The notes under the pieces were generated by a model. It was not told the origin of the DNA and searched no databases. It saw only the letters and a program-made list of their open reading frames with translations. From Acinetobacter nosocomialis (GTDB taxonomy: Bacteria > Pseudomonadota > Gammaproteobacteria > Pseudomonadales > Moraxellaceae): a DNA stretch of 64,000 bases. Positions 44,599-54,634 of this stretch are shown in pieces. The translations under genes were made by a program, and so were the position numbers. Location of the stretch: the NCBI GenBank assembly GCA_025736915.1, contig CP107049.1, positions 434,001-498,000 on the forward strand, in the 5' to 3' direction. The stretch's first letter is position 1. Every line of letters starts with the position of its first letter.

Positions 44599-45295
44599 TA
44601 TTTTGAGCGAGTTGTTTTTCCTGCTCCGACAAATACACCCAATCCCCTTCCTCAATTTCAGGTAAAACCAATTGACCGATTTGATGTCGATGTAATTTTT
44701 CGACTCTATTGCCAACAGCTGCAATCATCCTTTTGACTTGATGATATACACCTTGATGAATGGTCATTGTTAACTGATGAGTTCCTAATAGCGCCACATC
44801 TGTCGCAGCAAATATACCTTTTTCTTGGTGTAAATTAACGCCTTGAGTAAGCATTTCAATTTGCTCAGGTGTCACTGGATCTATAGTCGTAACGTGATAA
44901 ACCTTTGGAACATGTTTACGAGGATGAGTTAAAGCTTGAAGATATTTACCGTCATCTGTGAGTAAGAGTAAGCCAGTTGTATCTTGATCTAAACGACCAA
45001 TGGCTTGCACGCCACGTTGAATCATGATTTCAGGGAGTAGACTAAAAACACTTTGATGATGCTGAGGATTGTGTGAACATTCAAAACCTTGCGGCTTATT
45101 TAAAGCAATATAAACTTTTTCTCGATATTGATAGGTTTCCCCAAACAGAGAAAACTCTAAATTTTCAGGGGAAAACTGTTTTTTAAGATCGTTCACTACC
45201 TCCCCATCAATACTTACAGAACCATTTTTTATTAACTGCTGGCAATATTTACGTGAACCAAACCCTTGTGATTGCAAAATTTTTTCCAGCAGCAT
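44591..45295 (-). CDS. rsuA: 16S rRNA pseudouridine synthase, RsuA family
   Basis: A 234-residue enzyme. The N-terminal S4 RNA-binding domain (LQSQGFGSRKYCQQLIKNGS) is followed by the catalytic block IGRLDQDTTGLLLLTDDG (essential Asp) and VYHQVKRMIAAVGN. E. coli RsuA makes pseudouridine 516 of 16S rRNA; the same target is likely. Length agrees (231 in E. coli). Confidence 0.93.
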   Translation of the reverse strand: MLLEKILQSQGFGSRKYCQQLIKNGSVSIDGEVVNDLKKQFSPENLEFSLFGETYQYREKVYIALNKPQGFECSHNPQHHQSVFSLLPEIMIQRGVQAIGRLDQDTTGLLLLTDDGKYLQALTHPRKHVPKVYHVTTIDPVTPEQIEMLTQGVNLHQEKGIFAATDVALLGTHQLTMTIHQGVYHQVKRMIAAVGNRVEKLHRHQIGQLVLPEIEEGDWVYLSEQEKQLAQNII

Positions 45296-45396
45296 AAAGC
45301 TTTCTCTTTAAAACGAAACCATTATTTTAACGTAGTTTCAGAGTTTTATTACTTTTTGCTTGAACATCTTTGTACTTAACATCCATTAATTTTGAA

Positions 45397-45615
45397 TTAT
45401 TCTTCAATAACGCGATAAATATTTTCGTTTTGTTCACTTTCAAATAATAATTCAGTTGTAGGTAAGATCACTTCATTATCCACAATAATATGTTCAATAC
45501 GCTGACTTAGCTTTAACGGCTCATTTTCATGTTCAACTAAATTTGTCTTTAATTGAGCTTTTGCATCATGAATTTTGTCGAACTGATCTTTAATCTTGAT
45601 ATCTATAATATCCAT
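45397..45615 (-). CDS. Hypothetical protein, 72 residues, acidic
   Basis: A small soluble protein rich in Ile, Glu and Asp (KIKDQFDKIHDAKAQLKTNL, then an acidic C-terminus FESEQNENIYRVIEE). No known family recognised. GGAG lies eight bases before its ATG, which supports it as real. Confidence 0.6.
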   Translation of the reverse strand: MDIIDIKIKDQFDKIHDAKAQLKTNLVEHENEPLKLSQRIEHIIVDNEVILPTTELLFESEQNENIYRVIEE

Positions 45616-45718
45616 ACGACTAACTCCGAAATCATGAGTAGTGATTATTTTATATCATACTCTCTCAAAAGAAGGTTTTTTAAGTTGTTAATTTATATAA
45701 CATTGTGTCCAAGCGTAA

Positions 45719-46321
<603 letters not shown>

Positions 46322-46334
46322 ATCATAGATATTA

Positions 46335-46358
46335 AAAAGGTGCTTAATCGCACCTTTT
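46335..46358. terminator. Rho-independent terminator between convergent genes
   Basis: AAAAGGTGC and GCACCTTTT flank a six-base loop between the DUF441 gene and the convergent metR, with short A/T tracts on both sides. Confidence 0.75.
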
Positions 46359-46383
46359 CGATACTTAGGCTAAATTATTTGTT

Positions 46384-47304
46384 TTATCCAGAATAATAGG
46401 CATTTCGTTTTAACGAGAACTTTTCTAACTGCTTTAAAAATCCTTCAAAATAGCTCTTTTCTTTTTCTTCAGTTCGGTAGCCTGCATATAATGTACGTCT
46501 TAAACCAACTGAAGAAACACAGTCTAAACGGCGGCTAGTCACCCAACCTTTTTGTTCATATTCATTCACGACCCAATCTGGTAAAGCAGCAATACCGCGG
46601 CCACTTGCTACAAGTTGAATCAGCATTTGAGTTAAATCTGTTGTTCGAATCTGTTTTGGTTGAATATTTGCAGGTATAAAAAGTTTCGACATAATATCTA
46701 AACGGTGCTTATCAACCGGATAAGTAATGAGAACCTCTTCTGCAAGATCCTGAACTGTAATATTTTCAGCACGAACCAATCGATGAGTATTTGATAAAAC
46801 CAAACGTGACTCATATTCAAAGATTGGAAAATACTCGATTCCTTTTAATGCAATAGGATCGGCTGTAATAAGTAAATCAAACTCACCGTTTTGTAAAAGC
46901 TCATGTGGATTTGCTTCAAAGCCCGAAGCAAAATCTAAATCTACGTCTGGATACTGTTGTCGATATTGATTTAACAAAGGCATTAGCCAGTCAAAACAGC
47001 TATGACATTCTGAGGAAAAAATAATTCTGCCTGTTTGTCCATGAACAATTCGCGTAATGTCACTCTGTGTGATCTGAATTTGCGGTAATACATCGTCAGC
47101 CAATTTGAGTAAACGTTGTCCAACATTCGAAAAGCTGACAGGTCTACTTCGACGATTCACCACTTCCACCCCATACCAATGATCTAATTCTTTTAATTGG
47201 TGAGAAATAGCAGACGGTGTTAAACACAAATCATTAGCAGCTGCAACAAGTGAACCATGTTCACGTAAAGCAACCAAAGTTTTAAGATGACGAATTTCTA
47301 ACAT
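46384..47304 (-). CDS. metR: LysR-type regulator of methionine metabolism, MetR-like
   Basis: A 306-residue LysR protein. The N-terminal helix-turn-helix (ALREHGSLVAAANDLCLTPS, AISHQLKELDHWYG) and the effector domain (SSECHSCFDWLMPLLNQYR, DLDFASGFEANPHELLQ) follow E. coli MetR closely, including the ECHSC-W-P pattern. MetR binds homocysteine and controls metE/metH. I start it at ATG 47304 (MLEIRHLKTL), not at 47322. A TGAA-N5-TTCA MetR box lies about 100 bases upstream, suggesting autoregulation. No methionine gene is adjacent. Confidence 0.88.
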   Translation of the reverse strand: MLEIRHLKTLVALREHGSLVAAANDLCLTPSAISHQLKELDHWYGVEVVNRRSRPVSFSNVGQRLLKLADDVLPQIQITQSDITRIVHGQTGRIIFSSECHSCFDWLMPLLNQYRQQYPDVDLDFASGFEANPHELLQNGEFDLLITADPIALKGIEYFPIFEYESRLVLSNTHRLVRAENITVQDLAEEVLITYPVDKHRLDIMSKLFIPANIQPKQIRTTDLTQMLIQLVASGRGIAALPDWVVNEYEQKGWVTSRRLDCVSSVGLRRTLYAGYRTEEKEKSYFEGFLKQLEKFSLKRNAYYSG

Positions 47305-47399
47305 GGGCAAAAGCCTGAACAAATTAATTTATCTATTAATTTTTTAAACTCATTTGTTGTTTGGTACAAATAGAGCCAGTCTAGATAAATCACTATTAA

Positions 47400-47412
47400 T
47401 GAACAGTATTCA
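47400..47412. promoter_or_regulatory. MetR-type box
   Basis: TGAACAGTATTCA has the form TGAA-N5-TTCA, the known MetR operator pattern. It is centred about 102 bases upstream of the metR start codon. Confidence 0.55.
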
Positions 47413-47575
47413 TCTTATCACAATATTAATTAATTTACCTCAACATGAACTTTACTTAATTATTTTTATAAGAAGTGAATTTTCATAATTTTAAAGTTAA
47501 GTATTTTCTCTAAATCGAAACTGGAAAACCTTTTATATAGACAAAGAAAAAGGCCTCATGGCCCTTTTCATTTCA

Positions 47576-48004
47576 TCATTGTGCTTTTGCTTTGGGAAAT
47601 GCCTGCTCAAAATCGATGAGCTTAAAGCTTTTCACCAAGTCATCTTGCCCATACGTTACTTCGTAAGAAGTTTCTTTCCCACTAAAATATGTTTCAGTTG
47701 GTGTTCCAAATACTTCCCATAGCCCAAATGAAGCAACATCTGCTATGCCATGGCCAAATGCACGGCTGACTTTCGCCCATTTTGGATAACCTTGCTGGAA
47801 AGTATAAATTTCGACTCTTGTACCATCACGATATTCAGAAAGTACAGGTGCTCCAAACTCAGCAATAACATAATTGCGAGAACTACCCGGATTTAAAACA
47901 TTTAAATTTTTTTTACTTGGTTGATTACCCGCCATAAAGACTGAGCAACCAGACATAGATAAAATGACCAACCCCATAAGGCAGGCAATACTTAATTTTC
48001 TCAC
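47576..48004 (-). CDS. Hypothetical lipoprotein, 142 residues
   Basis: An N-terminal lipobox (LGLVILSMSGC pattern, LSMSGC) marks it as an outer- or inner-membrane-anchored lipoprotein. The middle (NYVIAEFGAPVLSEYRDGTR, EIYTFQQGYPKWA) has the look of SmpA/OmlA-like small envelope domains, but this is weak. A His-Gly-Ile-Ala-Asp stretch (FGHGIADVASFG) is conserved-looking. Family function unknown. A weak hairpin (GGCC-rich, near 47550) lies after the stop. Confidence 0.65.
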   Translation of the reverse strand: MRKLSIACLMGLVILSMSGCSVFMAGNQPSKKNLNVLNPGSSRNYVIAEFGAPVLSEYRDGTRVEIYTFQQGYPKWAKVSRAFGHGIADVASFGLWEVFGTPTETYFSGKETSYEVTYGQDDLVKSFKLIDFEQAFPKAKAQ

Positions 48005-48230
48005 GTTTTAGATTCTCTATTTTTTAAATATTTATACAACTTGTTGTAATACTTAAATTATTACGCACTCATCATATATAATTTATTAAAAAATTTCGAT
48101 AAATTATTCAAAATAAAGATAAAATACTTTTGCTTAAGATGTGCAAACATACTCTCAATATTTTAGTTTTTTATTATTTTGATCTCTTTTCCCTTATACT
48201 TTCATTTTTGAGTCTCTTTTTTAATTTATT

Positions 48231-49430
48231 ATGGCGTCACCCCAATCTCCTTCATCCACACATCGGCATTATTCACTCTTTTTAGCAATTTTCTCACTCG
48301 CAGTAGGTGGTTTTTGTATCGGAACTACAGAATTTGTCGCAATGGGACTTATTCAGGAAATTGCTCATAACTTAAACATTACAGTACCTGAAGCTGGGCA
48401 TTTTATTAGTGCTTATGCATTAGGTGTTGTTATTGGTGCCCCTATTATTGCCATATTGGGTGCCAAAGTCCCTAGAAAGACATTATTACTCGGTCTAATG
48501 CTGTTTTATGGTATTGCTAATGCTTGTACTGCTTTAGCTCACACACCAGAAACCGTTTTAATTTCTCGTTTTATCGCAGGTTTACCTCATGGTGCTTATT
48601 TTGGAGTCGGTGCCCTCGTAGCTGCTGAACTCGCAGGCCCATCACGCAGAGCTTCAGCGGTTGCACAAATGATGATGGGTTTAACCGTTGCTACGGTTAT
48701 TGGCGTACCTTTAGCTACATGGTTAGGCCAACATTTTGGTTGGAGAGCAGGTTTTGAATTTTCAGCAACGATTGCATTTTTTACTTTAATTGCCGTAGCT
48801 TGCTTTGTACCCAATATCCCAGTTCAAGCTACTGCCAGCATAAGAACAGAATTAGCTGGGCTTAAAAATATAAATATGTGGTTAACCCTTGCAGTTGGAG
48901 CAATTGGCTTTGGGGGCATGTTCTCGGTATATAGCTATGTCTCACCCATACTCACTGAATACACAAAAGTTAATATCCAAATTGTTCCTATTGCGTTAGC
49001 GTTGTGGGGAATCGGGATGGTGATTGGAGGTTTAGCAGCTGGTTGGCTAGCAGATAAAAACCTCAATAAAACCATTGTAGGCGTACTCATTAGCTCAGCA
49101 ATTGCCTTTGTTATTGCAAGTTTCCTAATGAGTAATATCTATACTGCGATTGCTTCTTTATTCTTAATCGGACTAACTGTAATGGGTTTAGGTGGGGCTT
49201 TACAGACACGCCTGATGGACGTTGCAGGCGATGCACAAACACTAGCAGCTTCACTTAATCACTCTGCCTTTAATATGGCCAATGCTTTAGGCGCATTTTT
49301 AGGTGGTTGGGTACTTAGCCATCAGATGGGTTGGATTGCACCGATCTGGGTAGGTTTCGTACTGAGCCTTGGTGGTCTTATTATCTTACTCATTGCATTT
49401 GCTGTAGAAAAAGTAACTCAAAAAGCCTGA
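48231..49430 (+). CDS. MFS transporter, DHA1 (AraJ-like) family
   Basis: A 399-residue inner-membrane carrier with twelve hydrophobic helices. Family signatures are GGFCIGTTEFVAMGLIQEIA, HFISAYALGVVIGAPIIA, the loop motif GAKVPRKTLLLG, GLPHGAYFGVGALVAAEL, and LGGALQTRLMDVAG, as in AraJ/YdhP-type exporters. It probably exports sugars or small drugs; the substrate is unknown. The stop codon lies inside its terminator stem. The region upstream (48005-48230) is AT-rich and must hold both divergent promoters. Confidence 0.9.
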   Translation: MASPQSPSSTHRHYSLFLAIFSLAVGGFCIGTTEFVAMGLIQEIAHNLNITVPEAGHFISAYALGVVIGAPIIAILGAKVPRKTLLLGLMLFYGIANACTALAHTPETVLISRFIAGLPHGAYFGVGALVAAELAGPSRRASAVAQMMMGLTVATVIGVPLATWLGQHFGWRAGFEFSATIAFFTLIAVACFVPNIPVQATASIRTELAGLKNINMWLTLAVGAIGFGGMFSVYSYVSPILTEYTKVNIQIVPIALALWGIGMVIGGLAAGWLADKNLNKTIVGVLISSAIAFVIASFLMSNIYTAIASLFLIGLTVMGLGGALQTRLMDVAGDAQTLAASLNHSAFNMANALGAFLGGWVLSHQMGWIAPIWVGFVLSLGGLIILLIAFAVEKVTQKA

Positions 49431-49447
49431 CTCTCGTCAGGCTTTTT
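49420..49447 (+). terminator. Terminator including the MFS gene stop codon
   Basis: AAAAAGCCTGAC and GTCAGGCTTTTT flank a four-base loop; the TGA stop is part of the left arm. The T-run ends the plus-strand transcript and the mirror A/T tracts could also serve the convergent channel gene. Confidence 0.88.
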
Positions 49448-49456
49448 GCTGAAATA

Positions 49457-50482
49457 CTAGTCTGTTAACTTTTCACCACAGTGCGGACAATAGCATTTCT
49501 TCTCTCTCACAGATTCTTTTTCTTCTAATACCTTTTCTCGCATAATTTGGATAATCAAATTATGCGCTTGTTCTTTTGGTAACCCCACTTTTTGCCGAAT
49601 ACGTTCTATTTCAACTTCATCATGCAAGATATCAACACCACGCACTTGAAGTAACTCACGGAACTCTTGTTCAAGGCGCTGATTACGCTGATTAAGTTCA
49701 TTGGCTAAACCAGAAGCTAAAATACCAGCTGGCAAAGCTGCAATCCCTACCCCTAAAATTGTAATTAAAGCCCCTAGTAGTTTTCCTAAGCTGGTCACAG
49801 GTGTGACATCACCATATCCGACTGTGGTTAAGGTAACGACCGCCCACCACATTGCTTTAGGAATAGAGCTAAAAGCTTCCGGTTGCGCTTTATTCTCAAC
49901 CACATAAATACCAGAGGCAGTCATAATAATCATAATGATTAAAATAAAAATCACTGCCTGAAACGAACCTTTTTCTCTTTTAATGACACATAGCAATATT
50001 TGCAAAGAGATAAAATAGCGAGTTAATTTTAATAGTCGAAGTAATCGTAAAATTCTGAGCATACGAAGGTCTATTCGTACAAAGAAATTTAGATATGCAG
50101 GCAAAATTGCCATGAGGTCAATCAGCGCCTCTCCACTCTTCATCCAAGCAAAACGCTGCTTCCATGCAGCTTGTGTAGGATCACGCTCTACTACACTCCA
50201 GAGGCGTAAGAGGTATTCAACACTAAAAATCGTGATTGAAATATTTTCAAAGTAGTCAAACCATATACGATAGCTGTAATACAGATCGTTTACTGTTTCT
50301 AGCAATACCGCAATGACATTCCCAATAATTAAGAAAACCAAGAAGTAGTTAATACATCGACTTACTGTCGTTTCGTAATCATGGTCATGAAGGTTGTTAT
50401 AGAAGAACTTGCGTAATGTCTTCCAAGCTAAAATTCGCATACGGTTCTGAGCCACGTTATATTGAACATATATTAAGCTCAC
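49457..50482 (-). CDS. Voltage-gated-type potassium channel with C-terminal zinc ribbon
   Basis: A 341-residue inner-membrane ion channel with six transmembrane segments. S4 carries the repeated Arg pattern RIDLRMLRILRLLRLLKLTR of voltage sensors. The pore helix and selectivity filter are WWAVVTLTTVGYGDVTPVT (TVGYGD, selective for K+). The cytosolic tail (about residues 255-341) is helical and ends in a two-Cys pair and another Cys pair (CYCPHCGEKL), a possible small zinc ribbon. It resembles KvAP-like bacterial channels. The start at ATG 50482 is kept without a strong ribosome site. Confidence 0.88.
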   Translation of the reverse strand: MSLIYVQYNVAQNRMRILAWKTLRKFFYNNLHDHDYETTVSRCINYFLVFLIIGNVIAVLLETVNDLYYSYRIWFDYFENISITIFSVEYLLRLWSVVERDPTQAAWKQRFAWMKSGEALIDLMAILPAYLNFFVRIDLRMLRILRLLRLLKLTRYFISLQILLCVIKREKGSFQAVIFILIIMIIMTASGIYVVENKAQPEAFSSIPKAMWWAVVTLTTVGYGDVTPVTSLGKLLGALITILGVGIAALPAGILASGLANELNQRNQRLEQEFRELLQVRGVDILHDEVEIERIRQKVGLPKEQAHNLIIQIMREKVLEEKESVREKKCYCPHCGEKLTD

Positions 50483-50578
50483 ATACGTAAATTCACCACT
50501 ATAGTGACCAATAAAATATTTTATTAATTGTATTAACTAAACAATCATAAATAATATTTCATATTTTCTAATTATATT

Positions 50579-51013
50579 TTAATGAGCAGCGACATATCTA
50601 AACTCATTTTCTTCCCACCATTGTACATCATAAATACCTGCATGTGACTTCAAAATGATATTAATATAATTTTGAAGCAGCATAATATGGTGAGTAATAT
50701 CTAACTTTCTAAAAAGAAATCTTCTCAAAATTGGTGTATTCGGTGAAATGAATATCGCAAAGCCATTACTGTATTCTTCATACACACTAATACCGATATA
50801 CATGGTGATCTCAGGTAATGGTACTTCTATTTCCCACCCCCAACTTTCAGCAGTTAATTCAATACTTAAGTGATATCTATTTTTCAATATACTATAAATA
50901 TATTGTGCAATATCTTCAGTTTTCTGTACTAACGTATTTCCGTCTTCTGCTGATAAATTTTGATCATATAGATGGTAATCATCAAATTTAAATTCAACAA
51001 TTGTCTTTAGCAT
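50579..51013 (-). CDS. Hypothetical protein, 144 residues
   Basis: A soluble protein of unknown family, rich in aromatic residues (WGWEIEVPLPEITMYIGISV, VQWWEENEFRYV) and predicted mixed alpha/beta by eye. GGAA lies seven bases before the ATG. It lies alone between the channel and acnB. No motif is recognised. Confidence 0.6.
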   Translation of the reverse strand: MLKTIVEFKFDDYHLYDQNLSAEDGNTLVQKTEDIAQYIYSILKNRYHLSIELTAESWGWEIEVPLPEITMYIGISVYEEYSNGFAIFISPNTPILRRFLFRKLDITHHIMLLQNYINIILKSHAGIYDVQWWEENEFRYVAAH

Positions 51014-51194
51014 TTTTAAGTTCCATATATAAAATACCCATGTTCTTTTTAATTATTTTTAAGTTCGTTCAATTATTTTAAAGCAAAATCTTCTTTAATA
51101 TCTAGCCTTATATTTATTTTTACATTTTAAATAAACAAAACATGATCTATTTAATATTTTTATTTAAGAACTAGGTATTAATTCTCTTTTAAAT

Positions 51195-51226
51195 AAAAAA
51201 GGAGCTGAATAATCAGCTCCTTTTTT
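51195..51226 (-). terminator. Rho-independent terminator of acnB
   Basis: A 14-bp stem (AAAAAAGGAGCTGA / TCAGCTCCTTTTTT) with a four-base loop lies 16 bases past the acnB stop, with A/T tracts in both directions. Confidence 0.88.
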
Positions 51227-51242
51227 GTACTAAATCGACAAA

Positions 51243-53882
51243 TTAAGTCAATTGAGCAGCAGCAATTTTCTTAGTATCTACTTTATCAGCAGCATTTGTA
51301 TATTCACCCATTTGGTCGAAATTCAAATATTTGTAGATGTCAGCAGACATACTGTCAATTTGAGCTGCATATTGTTGGTATTCTTCTGGAGTTGGTAATT
51401 TACCAAGTACAGCAGCAACAGATGCAAGCTCAGCAGATGCTAAGTAAACGTTAGAACCTTGACCTAAACGGTTAGGGAAGTTACGTGTAGAAGTCGATAC
51501 AACAGTTGTATTCGGCGCAACACGTGCTTGGTTACCCATACATAATGAACAACCAGGCATTTCTGTACGTGCACCAGCACGGCCATAAGTGTTATAGAAG
51601 CCTTCTTCCATTAACTGATGTTCGTCCATACGTGTTGGTGGAGCCAACCATAAACGAGTTGTTAATGAACCGCTTGGTACTTTCTCAAGTAACTGACCAG
51701 CAGCACGGAAGTGACCAATGTTAGTCATACAAGAACCGATGAATACTTCATCAATTTTGTCGCCTTGAACGTCAGAAAGAAGTTTTGCATCATCTGGATC
51801 GTTCGGGCAGCAAAGGATAGGTTCTTTGATGTCTGACAAATCAATTTCATACACTTTAGTGTATTCAGCATCAGCATCAGCTTTAAGTAAGCTTGGGTTT
51901 GCTAACCATTTTTCCATGTTTTCAACACGGCGAGCCATCGTACGAGCATCACCATAGCCTTGTGAAATCATCCACTTAAGCATTGTGATGTTAGAACGTA
52001 AGTACTCAGCAACTTTCTCTTCAGAAAGTGTGATTGCACAACCAGCAGCTGAACGCTCAGCAGAAGCATCAGAAAGTTCGAATGCTTGCTCAACTGTTAA
52101 GTCAGTTTCCATTTCTGTTAAGTCGATTTCTAAGATACGACCAGAGAAGATGTTTTTCTTACCTTTTTTCTCAACAGTAAGATCACCTTCTTTGATTGCA
52201 TAGTAAGGAATCGCATGTACAAGGTCACGTAAAGTGATACCAGGCTGCATTTTACCTTTGAACTTAACAAGAACTGATTCAGGCATATCAAGTGGCATTA
52301 CACCAGTTGCAGCAGCGAAAGCTACAAGACCAGAACCTGCTGGGAACGAAATACCAATTGGGAAACGAGTATGCGAGTCACCACCAGTACCTACTGTATC
52401 TGGAAGAAGCATACGGTTTAACCAAGAGTGGATAATACCGTCACCTGGACGTAAAGATACACCACCACGGTTCATGATGAAGTCTGGAAGCGTATGTTGC
52501 ATTTGTACGTCAACTGGCTTTGGATAAGCAGCAGTGTGACAGAAAGATTGCATTACTAAATCAGCAGAGAAGCCCAAGCAAGCTAAGTCTTTTAACTCGT
52601 CACGAGTCATAGGACCAGTTGTATCTTGAGAACCAACTGTAGTCATCTTAGGTTCACAGTAAGTACCTGGACGGATACCTTGACCTTCTGCAAGACCACA
52701 TGCACGACCAACCATCTTCTGAGCTAAAGTAAAACCTTTGCCAGTGTCAGCTGGTTGTACTGGAGTACGGAACAATGTAGATGGAGCTAAACCTAAAGCT
52801 TCACGTGCTTTAGCAGTTAAGCCACGACCAATGATCAAGTTAATACGACCACCAGCACGTACTTCGTCTAAAAGTACTGGAGTTTTAAGTTCAGACTCAG
52901 CGATTTGTTCGCCATTTTTGAACGCAGTAACTTTTGCAGCAGCATGATCGATTTTAAGAGTAACTTCGTCACCCATGTTCATGTTAGAAACATCGATCTC
53001 TACTGGTAATGCACCAGCATCTTCCATTGTGTTAAAGAAGATCGGAGCAATTTTACCACCTAAGCACACACCACCGTCTTTTTTGTTTGGAATGTGAGCG
53101 ATTTCATCACCGAAGAACCAAAGCACAGAGTTTGTTGCAGATTTACGAGATGAACCTGTACCAACAACATCACCTACATAAGCAACTTGGTTACCTTTAG
53201 CAATAAGTTCTTTAATTTGGTTTAATGGACCAACTTCACCTGGTTTTTCAGGGTTGATACCGTCACGCTCGTTTTTCAACATTGCGTTTGCATGTAATGG
53301 GATGTCTGGACGGCTCCATGCATCTTGAGCTGGAGACAAGTCATCAGTGTTTGTTTCACCTGTTACTTTGAACACAGTGATTTTGATTTCTTCTGGTACG
53401 TCTTTACGGCTAGTGAACCATTCAGCATCAGCCCAAGATTGTAAAACAGCTTTTGCATTAACATTGCCAGCTTTAGCTTTATCAGCTACGTCATGGAACG
53501 CATCAAATACAAGTAAAGTTTTTTTCAATGCTTCAGCAGCTAAGCTCGCTAATTCAGCATCATCTAGAAGCTCAACTAAAGGTGCTACGTTATAGCCACC
53601 AAGCATCGTACCTAGTAAATAAACTGCACGTTCTTTAGAAACTAGCGGAGATGTCGCTTCGCCTTTTGCAATCGCTGCCAAGAAAGCTGCTTTTACGTAA
53701 GCTGCTTGGTCAACACCTGCAGGAACACGGTTTTCAAGCAAATCAACCAAGAATGCTTCTTCACCTGCCGGTGGGTTTTTTAATAACTCAACAAGTTGAG
53801 CAGTTTGAGCATCATCAAGTGGCTTCGGTGGGACTCCGAGTGCGGCACGTTCAGCAACGTGTTGGCGGTAAGCTTCTAGCAC
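51243..53882 (-). CDS. acnB: Aconitate hydratase B / 2-methylisocitrate dehydratase
   Basis: A 879-residue [4Fe-4S] enzyme of the TCA cycle. The cluster Cys residues appear in GSCMTNIGHF and PGCSLCMGNQ, and other AcnB blocks include GDVVGTGSSRKSATNS and GVSLRPGDGIIHSW. I start it at GTG 53882, giving VLEAYRQHVAERA, which lines up with E. coli and Pseudomonas AcnB (M-LE.YRKHVAERA) and puts GAGGA nine bases upstream. The ATG at 53891 would lie directly against that GAGGA. It is transcribed alone. Confidence 0.96.
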   Translation of the reverse strand: MLEAYRQHVAERAALGVPPKPLDDAQTAQLVELLKNPPAGEEAFLVDLLENRVPAGVDQAAYVKAAFLAAIAKGEATSPLVSKERAVYLLGTMLGGYNVAPLVELLDDAELASLAAEALKKTLLVFDAFHDVADKAKAGNVNAKAVLQSWADAEWFTSRKDVPEEIKITVFKVTGETNTDDLSPAQDAWSRPDIPLHANAMLKNERDGINPEKPGEVGPLNQIKELIAKGNQVAYVGDVVGTGSSRKSATNSVLWFFGDEIAHIPNKKDGGVCLGGKIAPIFFNTMEDAGALPVEIDVSNMNMGDEVTLKIDHAAAKVTAFKNGEQIAESELKTPVLLDEVRAGGRINLIIGRGLTAKAREALGLAPSTLFRTPVQPADTGKGFTLAQKMVGRACGLAEGQGIRPGTYCEPKMTTVGSQDTTGPMTRDELKDLACLGFSADLVMQSFCHTAAYPKPVDVQMQHTLPDFIMNRGGVSLRPGDGIIHSWLNRMLLPDTVGTGGDSHTRFPIGISFPAGSGLVAFAAATGVMPLDMPESVLVKFKGKMQPGITLRDLVHAIPYYAIKEGDLTVEKKGKKNIFSGRILEIDLTEMETDLTVEQAFELSDASAERSAAGCAITLSEEKVAEYLRSNITMLKWMISQGYGDARTMARRVENMEKWLANPSLLKADADAEYTKVYEIDLSDIKEPILCCPNDPDDAKLLSDVQGDKIDEVFIGSCMTNIGHFRAAGQLLEKVPSGSLTTRLWLAPPTRMDEHQLMEEGFYNTYGRAGARTEMPGCSLCMGNQARVAPNTTVVSTSTRNFPNRLGQGSNVYLASAELASVAAVLGKLPTPEEYQQYAAQIDSMSADIYKYLNFDQMGEYTNAADKVDTKKIAAAQLT

Positions 53883-54098
53883 GGTGTTCATTCCTCTTTT
53901 TTTAAAAAATTACTTGTAAATTCCAGCTTTCACAAAGCTTCACAAGTAATATGGACAACAAAATTTTACTAGAGTTCAAGCTAAAAGTTAATGCGCGCGG
54001 GGTGTTTCTCCGTGATGCCCATTATTTTGTAACTAAATACCCCTGTGTAAATAATGATCTTAATGACTGACTTATCATGCGATATTTTGAATTGAAAG

Positions 54099-54122
54099 AA
54101 CACTCCACCTTAGTGGAGTGTT
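54099..54122 (-). terminator. Hairpin after the 54140 lipoprotein gene
   Basis: AACACTCCAC and GTGGAGTGTT flank a four-base loop, 17 bases past the stop of the minus-strand lipoprotein gene. The T-run is poor (GTTCTTTC), so it is a moderate terminator candidate. Confidence 0.55.
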
Positions 54123-54139
54123 GACGATGTCTTGTACAC

Positions 54140-54502
54140 TTAGAATTTTTTATAGTTTGGCATTTTGTCATGTGGTGTAACTAAGCACTCATCTGCCATT
54201 TGTTTTCTAATTTTTTCTTGTAGGGCTTCTGGGTTAGTTTTTAGTTCATCTTGTGGAATAGCATAAACTTTTTCAATAATATTCAAGATGAATTTTTTGG
54301 TGATCTCATCTTCAATTTTATTTGCATGTTCAACCGCTTGAGTCTTTTCAATTGCTTGCTGACGATCGAATACAATACTTCTAGCTGCATTTCCAACACT
54401 GGTACAAAAGCCATGCCATTGTTCTTCAGGTGTTAAAGGTTTTTTCTCTGTACAGCCGACTAACAACATACCCATCAAAACAAATAAAACTTTTTTCATC
54501 AT
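54140..54502 (-). CDS. Hypothetical lipoprotein, 120 residues
   Basis: A short envelope lipoprotein with a signal sequence and lipobox (VLFVLMGMLLVGC). The mature part is charged and helical, with PLTPEEQWHGFCTSVGNAAR and YAIPQDELKTNPEALQ, and two further Cys. No family recognised. Two ATG codons in a row open the gene; the second (54499) is better spaced from the GAG upstream. Confidence 0.68.
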   Translation of the reverse strand: MMKKVLFVLMGMLLVGCTEKKPLTPEEQWHGFCTSVGNAARSIVFDRQQAIEKTQAVEHANKIEDEITKKFILNIIEKVYAIPQDELKTNPEALQEKIRKQMADECLVTPHDKMPNYKKF

Positions 54503-54571
54503 TACTCTACACAGACTAAGCTGCCCACATCATACTGAATCTGACAAACTTTGCAAAAACTGCCATAAAAA

Positions 54572-54592
54572 ACCGAGATAGCAATTCTCGGT
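54572..54592 (-). terminator. Rho-independent terminator of the lactonase gene
   Basis: ACCGAGA and TCTCGGT flank a seven-base loop; on the minus strand it is followed by TTTTTTATGG, a good T-run. Confidence 0.78.
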
Positions 54593-54634
54593 CTTTTATA
54601 GGAAGTGTTAGAAATACTGATTTATCAATTCAGA

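Noticed and set aside
51506..53905. Several open frames opposite acnB
   Set aside because: Codon-bias shadows of acnB; none has a recognisable domain.
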